Assembly (NCBI RefSeq): GCF_900115095.1
Contig: NZ_FOVH01000004.1
Location: forward strand, 414,127-478,126
DNA length: 64,000 nucleotides
Direction of reading: 5' to 3'
From: Actinomadura madurae
GTDB taxonomy: Bacteria > Actinomycetota > Actinomycetes > Streptosporangiales > Streptosporangiaceae
The first letter of the stretch is position 1; every line of letters starts with the position of its first letter. Position numbers and translations under genes: made by a program. Of this stretch, positions 51,468 to 59,562 are shown piece after piece. The notes below the pieces were generated by a model that ran no database searches, was not told the DNA's origin, and saw only the letters and a list, made by a program, of their open reading frames with translations.

Positions 51468-52699
51468 GCGCCCGGGTCGCGATGTTCAGCGGCGGGCGGG
51501 GCGGCGCCGCGATCGCGCGGGAGCTGCTGCGCACGCCGGGCATCCGGCTGGCGCTGCTGATCAACGGGTACGACAACGGGATGTCCACCGGCGCGCTGCG
51601 CCGCTACCTGCCCGGGATGCTCGGGCCGTCGGACTTCCGCAAGAACCTCCTGCTGCATCTGGACGCCCGCGATCCGGGGCAGGCGGCGCTGGCCGCGGTC
51701 CTGGAGCACCGCCTCCCGGACGGGACGACGCCGCGCGACCTGGCCGAGTTCGTCGGCGCGCTCGCGGTCGACCTCGTCGAGGGATGCCACGCGCTGCCGC
51801 GCGGCCCGCGGCTGGCGATCGCCCGGGACCTGGCCGCCTTCCTGGACCGGCTCGGCACCGGCGCCGGGGGCTTCGACCTCGCGGACTGCGCGCTCGGCAA
51901 CCTGGTGTTCGCCGGCGCCTACCTGCGGCTGGGAGAGGACTTCAACGCCGCGGTCCGCGCGTGCGCCGCGACGTTCGGGTCCCCGGTGCGGCTGCTGAAC
52001 GTGACCGGCGGCGAGAACGCCCACCTGGCGGCGCTCAAGGAGGACGGGCGGCTGCTGGCGGACGAGGCGGAGATCGTCGCGCCGCAGGACCCGGCGCCGA
52101 TCACCGACCTGTTCCTGCTCCGCGACCCGGTCCGCGACCGGGACGCGCTGGAGGCGATGCCCGCCGGGCGGGTGCGGCGGATCCTGGCCGGCCGCCGCGC
52201 CGAGGTGTCGCCGAACCCGGCGGCGCTGGCGGCGATCCGGGACGCCCGCCTGATCGTGTACGGGCCGGGCACCCCGCATTCGTCGCTGTACCCGAGCTAC
52301 CTCGCGCCGGGGGTGGCGCAGGCGGTCGCGGCGAGCCGCGCGGCGGCGAAGGTGCTGGTCGTCAACATCCGGGAGGACCACGACGTCCAGGGCCTGACCG
52401 CGTCGGACCACGTCGCCCGCGCCCTGGTCCATCTCGGCGACCCGTTCAACGAGCGCCGGACCGTCACCCACGTGCTGTGCCACGAGGGCGCGGGCGACCG
52501 GGCGGTGCAGGTGAAGGCGGTGCAGATGAAGGCGGTGCCGGTGGACGTCCCGGAGGGCACCTGGGGCCGGGCCCGGTGGATCTCCGCGGACCTGGCGGAG
52601 CCCGCGCGTCCGGGCACGCACAGCGGGCCGCGCACCGTGCGCGTCCTCACCGCCCTGGCGGGGCTGCCCGCCGCCGCCCCGCTGGAGGAGGCCGGATGA
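51464..52699 (+). CDS. CofD/YvcK-like protein (2-phospholactate transferase fold)
   Basis: 411 aa, GTG start overlapping the GT2 stop. FSGGRGGAAIARELL is the GGxGG-type loop that opens the CofD/YvcK Rossmann core; NGYDNGMSTGALRRYLP corresponds to N..DDGGSTG; CALGNLVFAGAYL and VYGPGTPHSSLYPSYL (GPGS..TS..P) complete the signature. CofD transfers 2-phospholactate (or PEP) from an activated nucleotide onto Fo in F420 synthesis; YvcK binds UDP-sugars and affects cell-wall metabolism. DD to DN in the second motif is a notable change. In an operon with glycosyltransferases a sugar-nucleotide role is more likely than F420. Confidence 0.8.
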   Translation: MSARVAMFSGGRGGAAIARELLRTPGIRLALLINGYDNGMSTGALRRYLPGMLGPSDFRKNLLLHLDARDPGQAALAAVLEHRLPDGTTPRDLAEFVGALAVDLVEGCHALPRGPRLAIARDLAAFLDRLGTGAGGFDLADCALGNLVFAGAYLRLGEDFNAAVRACAATFGSPVRLLNVTGGENAHLAALKEDGRLLADEAEIVAPQDPAPITDLFLLRDPVRDRDALEAMPAGRVRRILAGRRAEVSPNPAALAAIRDARLIVYGPGTPHSSLYPSYLAPGVAQAVAASRAAAKVLVVNIREDHDVQGLTASDHVARALVHLGDPFNERRTVTHVLCHEGAGDRAVQVKAVQMKAVPVDVPEGTWGRARWISADLAEPARPGTHSGPRTVRVLTALAGLPAAAPLEEAG

Positions 52700-53325
52700 T
52701 CTGGCTCTGCGATCTCGACGGCACGCTCGTGGACTCCACCCCGGTCCACGATGCCGCCTTCCGCGCCGCGCTCGCGGAGACCGCGCCCGAGCTGCTCGGT
52801 TCCTTCCGGTACGAGCGACACGCGGGCGCGAGCACCGACGAGGTCGCGGCGGTCCTGGGCCTCGGCACGGACGGCGCGCGGCGGCTGATCGGCGCCAAGC
52901 GGCGGCACTACCGCGCGTACGTCGACGCGGGGCGAGTGAAGGTCTTCCCTGGTGCGCGGAGGTTCCTCGCGGCCCTCGCCGCCGGCGGGCAGCCCGCGTA
53001 CCTGGTGACGAGCGGCAGCCGCGGTTCGGTCGAGCGGGTGCTGGCGGCCTGCTCGCTGGGCGGGTGGTTCCGCGGCGTTCTCACCGGCGACGACGTCCCG
53101 GTCAGCAAGCCCGACCCGGCGTTCTACCGGCGCGCCTGCGAACGGTGGGGCATCGCGCCGGACGAGGCGGTGGCCGTGGAGGACTCGGTCCACGGGGTGG
53201 CGTCCGCCGTCGGGGCCGGGCTGACGACGTTCCAGGTGCACGCGGCCGAGCCCGCCCCGGGCGCGGTCCACCTGGGCGGGCTGGACGACCTCGCCGGGCT
53301 CGCCGAGACGGGGGCCCGGCCGTGA
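52696..53325 (+). CDS. HAD-family phosphatase/phosphomutase (beta-phosphoglucomutase-like)
   Basis: 209 aa. Motif I is WLCDLDGTLVDST (DxDGT), motif II LVTSGS, motif III the Lys in VSKPDPAFY and motif IV AVEDSVHG. The helical cap is of the beta-phosphoglucomutase/phosphoglycolate phosphatase type. It probably removes or moves a phosphate on a sugar precursor for the neighbouring nucleotidyltransferase. Start and stop overlap neighbours by 4 bases. Confidence 0.88.
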   Translation: MIWLCDLDGTLVDSTPVHDAAFRAALAETAPELLGSFRYERHAGASTDEVAAVLGLGTDGARRLIGAKRRHYRAYVDAGRVKVFPGARRFLAALAAGGQPAYLVTSGSRGSVERVLAACSLGGWFRGVLTGDDVPVSKPDPAFYRRACERWGIAPDEAVAVEDSVHGVASAVGAGLTTFQVHAAEPAPGAVHLGGLDDLAGLAETGARP

Positions 53326-54077
53326 ACCGCTCCGTCTGCGCGGTGATCCCGGCGGCCGGGCGCGGCACGCGGCTCGGCCTGGACGTCCCGAAGATCATGG
53401 CGGAGATCGCCGACGGCGTCACCGTGTGGCACCTGCTGCACCGTGCGCTGCGGGCGTCCGTCGACCATGTGCACGTGGTGATCGCGCCCGCGGCGGAGAC
53501 GCGGTTCCACCGCCTCGCCGCCGAGGAGATCGCCGGTGGCGCCGTGTCCGTGAGCGTGCAGCGCGAGCCGACCGGCATGGGCGACGCCGTCTTCGGGGCG
53601 TCCGGGCACTGGGAGTCCCATGGCGGGATCCTGGTGGTCTGGGGCGACCAGGTGAACCTGTCCGGGCGGACGGTGCGCCGCGTCGTGGACGCCCACCTGC
53701 GCGCGCCGGGGCTGACGATCCCGCTGGTGCCGATGCCCGACCCGTACGTCGAGTACGAGCTGTCCGGCGGCCGGCTGCTGCGGGTGCGGCAGTCCCGCGA
53801 GGGCGACGCGTGCCGGCCCGGCGGGCTCGGCGACGTCGGCGTGTTCTGCCTGGCGACGGGCGGGCTCGCGGCCGCCTGGCGGGACTACCTCGCCGCCGCG
53901 CCCCGCGGCGCGATGACCGGCGAGGTCAACTTCCTGCCGTTCCTGACCTACCTGTCGCTGATCCGCGGCCGGGACGTCACGGCGGTGCAGGTGGACGATC
54001 CGGACGAGGCCCGCGGCATCAACACCGCGGCCGACCTGGAGTTCGCCAGGCGGCGGCACGCGGAGCGCGCCGGGTGA
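53322..54077 (+). CDS. sugar-phosphate nucleotidyltransferase (GlmU/MobA-like fold)
   Basis: 251 aa, GTG start. CAVIPAAGRGTRLGLDVPKI is the nucleotide-binding motif (GxGxR then Lys); VVWGDQVNLSG provides the metal Asp, and PTGMGDAVFGA the base-contact loop. Only the uridylyl/cytidylyl-transferase domain is present; no acyltransferase repeats follow, unlike GlmU. It would make an NDP-sugar for the glycosyltransferases in the operon. Confidence 0.87.
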   Translation: MNRSVCAVIPAAGRGTRLGLDVPKIMAEIADGVTVWHLLHRALRASVDHVHVVIAPAAETRFHRLAAEEIAGGAVSVSVQREPTGMGDAVFGASGHWESHGGILVVWGDQVNLSGRTVRRVVDAHLRAPGLTIPLVPMPDPYVEYELSGGRLLRVRQSREGDACRPGGLGDVGVFCLATGGLAAAWRDYLAAAPRGAMTGEVNFLPFLTYLSLIRGRDVTAVQVDDPDEARGINTAADLEFARRRHAERAG

Positions 54078-55357
54078 GGCCCGACCGCGCGCGGTCGCCG
54101 CTCGGCGGGCACGGGTGGGCGGCCGGGCCGACGCTGCTGAGCAGCCTGGCCAGCGCCACGGCCGCCGGCACCACGCTCGTCATCGCCCGGGGCGCGGGCC
54201 CGCGGGAGTTCGGGCACTTCACCCTGGTGCTGACGATCGCGCTGATCGTCGCCGTGGGCATGCTGATGAGCCTGCACTACGTGCTGCTCCAGGAGCTGCC
54301 GCGCGCCCGGCCGGCGGAGCGCCCGGCCCTGGCGGCGACGGCGTTCCTGTCCACCCTCGCGCTGGGCGGTGGCCTCACCGCCGCCGGGGCGCTGCTCTCC
54401 CCGCTCCTGGCCGTCCCGCTGGGCGTCGACGCCCGGACGCTGTGCTTCTCGTTCGCGCTCGCGCTGTCGCTGGCGTTGAACCAGCTCACCGAGGGTCTGC
54501 TGCGCGGCCTGGCACGGTACCGGTTCGTGGCGTCCCTCAAGCTCGCGGTCGCGGCCGCCTACCTGGCCGGCTCGGCGTTCTGCCTGCTGGTCCTCGGCGT
54601 ACACGACGCGGAGGTCTACCTCTTCGCGCTCATCGCCACGAACGCGGCGTTCGTCCTGGTCGCGCTGCCCGGCCTGGGGATCGTCCCGCGCTCGTGGACG
54701 CGGGCGGCGGCACGCTCGCAGTACCGGCTCGGCGCCTACATGACCGTGATCGCCGTGCTGACCGGCGTCCTGTTCGGCATCGACGTGATCTTCCTGAACC
54801 GCTGGGCGGGCACGGGGGACGTCGGCGTGTACTCGGTCTACAACGGCTTCCCGAAACGGCTGCTCGGCGTGCTGTTCACCGACGGGGTCGGCCTGGTGCT
54901 GCTGCCGGCGCTCGCGGTGGCGGACAAGCCGGCCGCGCTGCGGCGCATCGCGCGGATCACCCCGCTGGTCGCGGCGGGCACGGCGGCCGTGGCGTTCGCG
55001 GCGAGCACCGTCTTCTTCGTCCTGCTGGGCGGCGGCTACCCCTACTCGCTCGGGCTCATGGCGCTGTCGGCGGCGGGCATCGGAGCGCACACGGTCTTCA
55101 ACCTGTACGCCGTGGCCCTGTCGATGGACGGGGTGCGGGGCGCGCGGCTCCTCGCCGGCTGCCTCGCCGCGGGCACGCCCGTCGCCGTGGCGTGCCTGGC
55201 CACGTGCGTCGCCCGGTGGGGGCTGACCGGGGCGCTGGCCGGCTTCGCGCTCGGCAACGTCATCCTCGTGGCCATCGTGGGGACCGCCGCGGCCAGAACG
55301 TACCGGCGGGCGGAGACCGGGACAACGGAGACGGACGCGGTGGAGGCGCAGCGGTGA
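54074..55357 (+). CDS. Wzx-like polysaccharide flippase (MATE/MOP superfamily)
   Basis: 427 aa with about 12 membrane spans, from a GTG overlapping the previous stop. The first helices read LLSSLASATAAGTTLVIARG, then PREFGHFTLVLTIALIV, typical of oligosaccharide flippases (TxxARxxGPxxFGxxxL). It would move a lipid-linked glycan across the membrane. It carries a short acidic C-terminal tail (TETDAVEAQR). Confidence 0.85.
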   Translation: MRPDRARSPLGGHGWAAGPTLLSSLASATAAGTTLVIARGAGPREFGHFTLVLTIALIVAVGMLMSLHYVLLQELPRARPAERPALAATAFLSTLALGGGLTAAGALLSPLLAVPLGVDARTLCFSFALALSLALNQLTEGLLRGLARYRFVASLKLAVAAAYLAGSAFCLLVLGVHDAEVYLFALIATNAAFVLVALPGLGIVPRSWTRAAARSQYRLGAYMTVIAVLTGVLFGIDVIFLNRWAGTGDVGVYSVYNGFPKRLLGVLFTDGVGLVLLPALAVADKPAALRRIARITPLVAAGTAAVAFAASTVFFVLLGGGYPYSLGLMALSAAGIGAHTVFNLYAVALSMDGVRGARLLAGCLAAGTPVAVACLATCVARWGLTGALAGFALGNVILVAIVGTAAARTYRRAETGTTETDAVEAQR

Positions 55358-56601
55358 GGATCGCCTACGTCGTCAACCAGTACCCGCCGAACGTCACCAC
55401 CGGGCTCGGCAGGTACGCGGAGATGATCACGCCGTACCTGGCCCGCGAGCACCGGCTGGCCGTGTGCACGCTGAACGACGGCCGCCTCCCGGTGCGCGGC
55501 ACGAGCGGGACGATCGCCGTGTACCGGCCGCGCGGCGGCGTCCTCGGCGCGATCGGCCGCCGCCGGCGCCTCAACCGGACCCGCAGGGCCGAGTTCCTGC
55601 TGCTCGCCCTGAACGTCGTGGTGAGCAACTGGCGGTACTTCTCGCGGCTGCGGCGCCTCGGCCGGGACGAGCGGCCCGACCTGGTCTCCGTCCACGACAC
55701 GACGAACTTCCTGTGCGGCCTGCTGTGCCACTACGCGCTGCGGCTGCCGGTCGTCCTGCACGTCCACACCACCGAGTACGGCGTCGCCCCGCAGCGCACG
55801 ATCACCGACCCGCTGCACGTGTTCGCGGCGGTCGAGCGGTGGCTGGCGCGCGTCGCGCGGCGCGTCGTCGTCCCCACCCCGGAGGTGCGGGACCAGCTGA
55901 CCGCCGCCGGCTGGGACCGGACGCCGATCGACGTCGTCCCCCTGGGCGGCACGTTCGAGCGGGTCCTGGCGGACCCCGCGTTCGACCGGGACGGACTCCG
56001 CCTCGGCGCCGCCGCCCTCCGCTCGCGCCTCGGGATCGCGCCGGACGACCCGGTGCTCCTGTTCGTCGGGCGCCTCGAACGGCAGAAGGGGATCTACGAG
56101 CTGCTCGAAGCGATGCGAAGCATCCGCAAGGACGTCCCCAGGGTCCGCCTGGTCGTCGTCGGCGACGGGGACACGGCGGGCGTCGCGCGCATCGTCGCCG
56201 AGACCGGGCTGGACGAACACGTCCGCACCTCCGGCGGGTTCGTCGGCGGGCGCGCGCTGCTGGAGTACTACGAGATGGCCGACGCCTGCGTGTTCCCCTC
56301 CCTCTTCGAGCCGTTCGGCCTGGTCGCGACCGAGGCGATGGCGATGGCCCGACCGGCGGTCCTCGGCGCCGGGTTCTCCCGCGTGTTCCTCGGCGACGCG
56401 GACGCCCCCGCGGCGCGCTTCGTCCGCGGCACCGGCCCGGAGGCCATCGCCGAGGCCGTGACCGGGGTGCTGACCGACCCGGCCGTCCGGGCGGACCTCG
56501 CCCGGCACGGGGAACGGCTCGTCCGGGACCGGCTGAGCTGGGCCAGGACCGCCGAACAGACCCTCTCCGTCTATCGCGCGGCGCTGGAGGCCCGGCCATG
56601 A
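55354..56601 (+). CDS. family 4 glycosyltransferase
   Basis: 415 aa, GTG start. AYVVNQYPPNVTTGLGRYAE is the N-terminal GT-B signature, HVHTTEYG lies in the cleft, VLLFVGRLERQKGIYELLEA opens the C-terminal domain, and FPSLFEPFGLVATEAMAMAR is the EX7E donor motif. It is a retaining enzyme using an NDP-sugar. Likely extends the glycan started by the GT2 proteins. Confidence 0.9.
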   Translation: MRIAYVVNQYPPNVTTGLGRYAEMITPYLAREHRLAVCTLNDGRLPVRGTSGTIAVYRPRGGVLGAIGRRRRLNRTRRAEFLLLALNVVVSNWRYFSRLRRLGRDERPDLVSVHDTTNFLCGLLCHYALRLPVVLHVHTTEYGVAPQRTITDPLHVFAAVERWLARVARRVVVPTPEVRDQLTAAGWDRTPIDVVPLGGTFERVLADPAFDRDGLRLGAAALRSRLGIAPDDPVLLFVGRLERQKGIYELLEAMRSIRKDVPRVRLVVVGDGDTAGVARIVAETGLDEHVRTSGGFVGGRALLEYYEMADACVFPSLFEPFGLVATEAMAMARPAVLGAGFSRVFLGDADAPAARFVRGTGPEAIAEAVTGVLTDPAVRADLARHGERLVRDRLSWARTAEQTLSVYRAALEARP

Positions 56602-57593
56602 CGACCGTCTCCCTGATCGTCCCCTGCTACAACGCGGCGAAGACGCTGCGCCCGTGCCTGGAGGCCGTCCTGGCCCAGACGCGGCGCCCGGACGAGATCG
56701 TCGTGGTCGACGACGCCAGTGGTGACGGCTCCGCGGCGATCGCCGCCGCGCAGGGCTGCCGCGTCGTGCGGCTGCCCGAGAACCGCGGGGTGTCGGCCGC
56801 GCGGAACGCCGGTGTCGCCGCCACCACGGGAGACGTCGTCTTCTTCCTCGACTCCGATGTAGCGCTGCGCCCGGACGCGGTGGAGAACGCTCTGCGCGTC
56901 CTGGACGACGACCCGGAATGCGGATGCGTCCAGGGCGTCTACGAGCCCGAGCCGCTCATCGACGACGGGCCCGCGGAGTGGTACCGCGTCCTGCACGCCG
57001 CGTACTGGCGCCGCCGGCACCTCGGCGACGTCACCGGTGTCGTGTTCGCGCTCGCCGCCATCCGCCGCGACGTGCTGCGCGCCGTGGGCCCGTTCGACGA
57101 GACGCTGCGCGACTGCGAGGACGTCGAGTACGGCGGCCGGCTCGCGGGCACGTGCCGCGTCGTCCTCACCGACGCCGTCCGCGGGCACCACGACGACGCG
57201 AGCCGGCTCCTGCCGATCCTCGCCGAGCAGTGGCGCCGGGCCGTCCCGCTCGTCCCGCTCGCGCTCGCCGCGTCCAGGCGGGGCGGCGGGCAGCCGGAGC
57301 ACGCCAACCGCCCGGCAGGCATCCTCGCCTGCGCCCTCGCGATGGCGACCCTCCCGGCCGGCCTGCTGCACCCGGCGCTGCTCGCGCTGCCGCTCGCCCT
57401 GCTGGCCTGCTTCGCCGCCGCCGATCCGGGGCTGCTGCGCTTCGTCCACCGGCGCCGGGGCGCCGCGTTCACCGCCTACTTCATGACGGTGCACCTCGCG
57501 GTCCACATGGTGCTGGTCTCGGGCCTGGCCGCCGGCTCCCTCCGCCTGCTGCCCGGCCTGCGCCGGGCCCAGCGCACCGCGGCGCTCCGCTAG
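56598..57593 (+). CDS. family 2 glycosyltransferase, membrane-associated
   Basis: 331 aa. VSLIVPCYNAAKTLRPCLEA opens the GT-A fold, VVVDDASGDGS is the nucleotide motif and FFLDSDVALRPD the DxD; FDETLRDCEDVEYGGRL holds the ED base motif. Two or three C-terminal hydrophobic helices (about 235-320) anchor it to the membrane. It is the last gene of the operon; the convergent cyclase-homology gene ends 6 bases beyond, with no terminator in the gap. Confidence 0.9.
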   Translation: MTTVSLIVPCYNAAKTLRPCLEAVLAQTRRPDEIVVVDDASGDGSAAIAAAQGCRVVRLPENRGVSAARNAGVAATTGDVVFFLDSDVALRPDAVENALRVLDDDPECGCVQGVYEPEPLIDDGPAEWYRVLHAAYWRRRHLGDVTGVVFALAAIRRDVLRAVGPFDETLRDCEDVEYGGRLAGTCRVVLTDAVRGHHDDASRLLPILAEQWRRAVPLVPLALAASRRGGGQPEHANRPAGILACALAMATLPAGLLHPALLALPLALLACFAAADPGLLRFVHRRRGAAFTAYFMTVHLAVHMVLVSGLAAGSLRLLPGLRRAQRTAALR

Positions 57594-57599
57594 CGGGTC

Positions 57600-58178
57600 T
57601 CAGGGGGTCCACATCCAGGCCGTGGTGTGGGTCTCCTTCACATCGACCTGGACCTTCCCGATCTTTCTGTCGTCGAGCAGGTGGAACCCCTGGATCGCCT
57701 CGTACAGTTCGGCGGAGATGATGACGGCGAACTCCGCGCCCTGATCTCTCATCGCGATCTTGAATTCCGGCGCGTCGAGAAGCCGGGCGGCCCGGTTGAG
57801 GGCGTCGCCGGAGTAGCCCGTGTGGTCCCTGACGAGAAAGCCGGCGTCCACGGCCATGCGGAGCCGGACCTGCAGATCGGGCGCGACGGTCTGGTTGTGC
57901 CGGCGCACGGCGCCGCCGAGCCGCCACGGAAGGTCGTGGACCAGCACCTCGATGCCGCACTTGGTGACGAGCGCGAGACCGTCGCCCCGGTCGCTGTGCA
58001 GGCCGGGCCGCCAACGGATGTCGAGGTCGCGCGCGGTGTGCTCGACCATGTTCTGGACCGTTGCCCGCCGGTGCGCTTGGGCCGCCTCGTCAGTGCCGGT
58101 GAATCGGGAGATGTCCAGGAAAAAGCAGTTCCGGTGGCGGGGCTGCCACTGATGGAACGACGGGTTGTGCGGGGGCAT
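57600..58178 (-). CDS. stand-alone class III nucleotidyl cyclase homology protein
   Basis: 192 aa, ATG with GAGGTG upstream. One cyclase-fold domain: CFFLDISRFTGTDEAAQA (first metal Asp region), SDRGDGLALVTKC (second Asp), LRMAVDAG and GDALNRAARLLDA, with the Asn and Arg of the transition-state motif in NRAAR. The Asp, Asn and Arg residues suggest catalysis is possible, but the substrate-specifying Lys/Asp pair is not obvious to me. The same domain type, with the same DRGDG core, opens the STAND protein at the start of the window. No effector gene is clearly coupled to it. Confidence 0.7.
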   Translation of the reverse strand: MPPHNPSFHQWQPRHRNCFFLDISRFTGTDEAAQAHRRATVQNMVEHTARDLDIRWRPGLHSDRGDGLALVTKCGIEVLVHDLPWRLGGAVRRHNQTVAPDLQVRLRMAVDAGFLVRDHTGYSGDALNRAARLLDAPEFKIAMRDQGAEFAVIISAELYEAIQGFHLLDDRKIGKVQVDVKETHTTAWMWTP

Positions 58179-58526
58179 GGGTCACCTCGATCTCTTGGGA
58201 ATGGCCCGGCGGAACACCGCCGACCCAGGCGTCCGGCATTCACATGGAGCCGCCACGGTCGACCGTCAGTGCACCCAGGGGCGCCGTGCGGCGGGAGGCG
58301 ACCACGGGCCGGAAGCAGTTGAGGGGGCCTCAGCGGCACTAAGTCGCACATGCGCCACGATGACACATCAAGGTGCCCATATCAGCTTATCGGCCGATAT
58401 TCATTGCGAAATAGAAAGCAACAATTCGGCGCGGCGAGGAAACGATCTGAAATGCACGCGGCGAATGAACGTGCATCGGTCGGTCACGACCGTTTCGGGG
58501 ATGCCTTTGCCGTGCGGCAGGGGGAA
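58179..58526. other. 348-bp gap with the cyclase-homology promoter region
   Basis: No gene is convincing here. Local AT-richness at 58380-58430 and a perfect palindrome TATCGGCCGATA (58388-58399) mark a probable control region for the minus-strand cyclase-homology gene. A small hairpin with arms CGGTCG and CGACCG (58477-58492) lies after the stop of the 288-aa gene and may be a weak terminator. Confidence 0.4.
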
Positions 58527-59393
58527 TCAGTCGCGAAGTCGCGGCGCCTGGGCTTGCAGGCCGGGGCTGTCGGCGCGGCCGGCGCAGTACGCGAAGACGC
58601 GGGCGGCGTCGTGGTCGTCGTGGGCGGTGGCGGCGTGGGCCAGCACGCGGGCGTGCGCGGCGGCCTTGCCGGCGTCGACGTCGAGATCCGGGGTGAGCAG
58701 GTCGGAGGCGGGGGACGGCCCCCGGGCGGCGGCCGCGGCGGCGACGGCGAACACCCCCGCGCGCCCGCGGTAGGGGTCCCCGGCGGTGCCGAGGGCGACG
58801 GCGATCTCGTAGAAGGCGCCCGGATCCGCGTCGGAGGCGCGCAGTGCCAGCGTCCGGGCGTAGTGGCCGAGGGCGACGAGTTGATGGACCTCGACCGCCG
58901 TCACGTCGATGGAGGCGACCTCGATGTGCGCCGCGGACGTTCGGACGGCGGACCCCGGCGGCACGGGCACGGGCAGGGTCAGCGGCCGGTCGGCGCCGTG
59001 CTCCGAATCCCGGATGTACCGGCCCTGGCTCCGCTGGTGGCGGTCGAGCATCCTGGCCTGGTTCAGCAGCGCCTGCCATCCGGGGAGGGTGGCGCACCCC
59101 GGATCGTCGTCGCGCACGTGCCCGCGGTAGGCGAGGTGCTGGAGCGCCAGGACGAGCACGCTGAGCTGGGGGCCGGTCGGCAGTGTCAGATGATCGCCGC
59201 GCAGCTTCTTGTAGATGTTGATCGGGGACAGCCCCGCGGGGATCCCGCCCCGGTAGTCGGGGTAGAGCCCCGGGACCCGCACCACGACCCCGGCGATCTC
59301 GTCCTTCGTGTCGTTCCCACTGTGCTCGTGGAGGCTGGACAGCACGTTGTTGAACATCTGGTGCGCGGGGGTCCGCCGCGGCGTCGTTGCCAT
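58527..59393 (-). CDS. actinomycete protein of unknown function (possible regulator)
   Basis: 288 aa. The N-terminal third (MFNNVLSSLHEHSGNDTKDE, then SPINIYKKLRGDHLTLP) could hold a degenerate helix-turn-helix; the C-terminal part is alanine-rich and helical (LLTPDLDVDAGKAAAHARVL). I cannot name a family. It stands next to an Scr1-like regulator and a DUF574 methyltransferase on the same strand, a neighbourhood common for actinomycete-specific regulators. Confidence 0.6.
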   Translation of the reverse strand: MATTPRRTPAHQMFNNVLSSLHEHSGNDTKDEIAGVVVRVPGLYPDYRGGIPAGLSPINIYKKLRGDHLTLPTGPQLSVLVLALQHLAYRGHVRDDDPGCATLPGWQALLNQARMLDRHQRSQGRYIRDSEHGADRPLTLPVPVPPGSAVRTSAAHIEVASIDVTAVEVHQLVALGHYARTLALRASDADPGAFYEIAVALGTAGDPYRGRAGVFAVAAAAAARGPSPASDLLTPDLDVDAGKAAAHARVLAHAATAHDDHDAARVFAYCAGRADSPGLQAQAPRLRD

Positions 59394-59562
59394 GGGCGCT
59401 GCGCTTTCTGCGAGAACGGACGGGTGGCAGGGCAGGGCGGGGTGCGGTGCCGCGCGGGTGTCCGGTATGCGCGTGTCAGTCAGGGCCGGTCAGCGGTCCG
59501 GGGACGGCGGCAGCCTGCCAGACGCGGGCGCCCGGCTCTGTGTCATCCGTCACATTCAGCCG

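Noticed and set aside
50679..57593. Glycan operon considered as an F420 or antibiotic biosynthetic cluster
   Set aside because: No CofC, CofG/H or F420 ligase, and no PKS or NRPS domain is present; glycosyltransferases and a flippase fit a glycan better.
58388..58399. TATCGGCCGATA palindrome as a specific operator
   Set aside because: Perfect but short, with no paired copy and no candidate binding protein; noted only inside the gap description.
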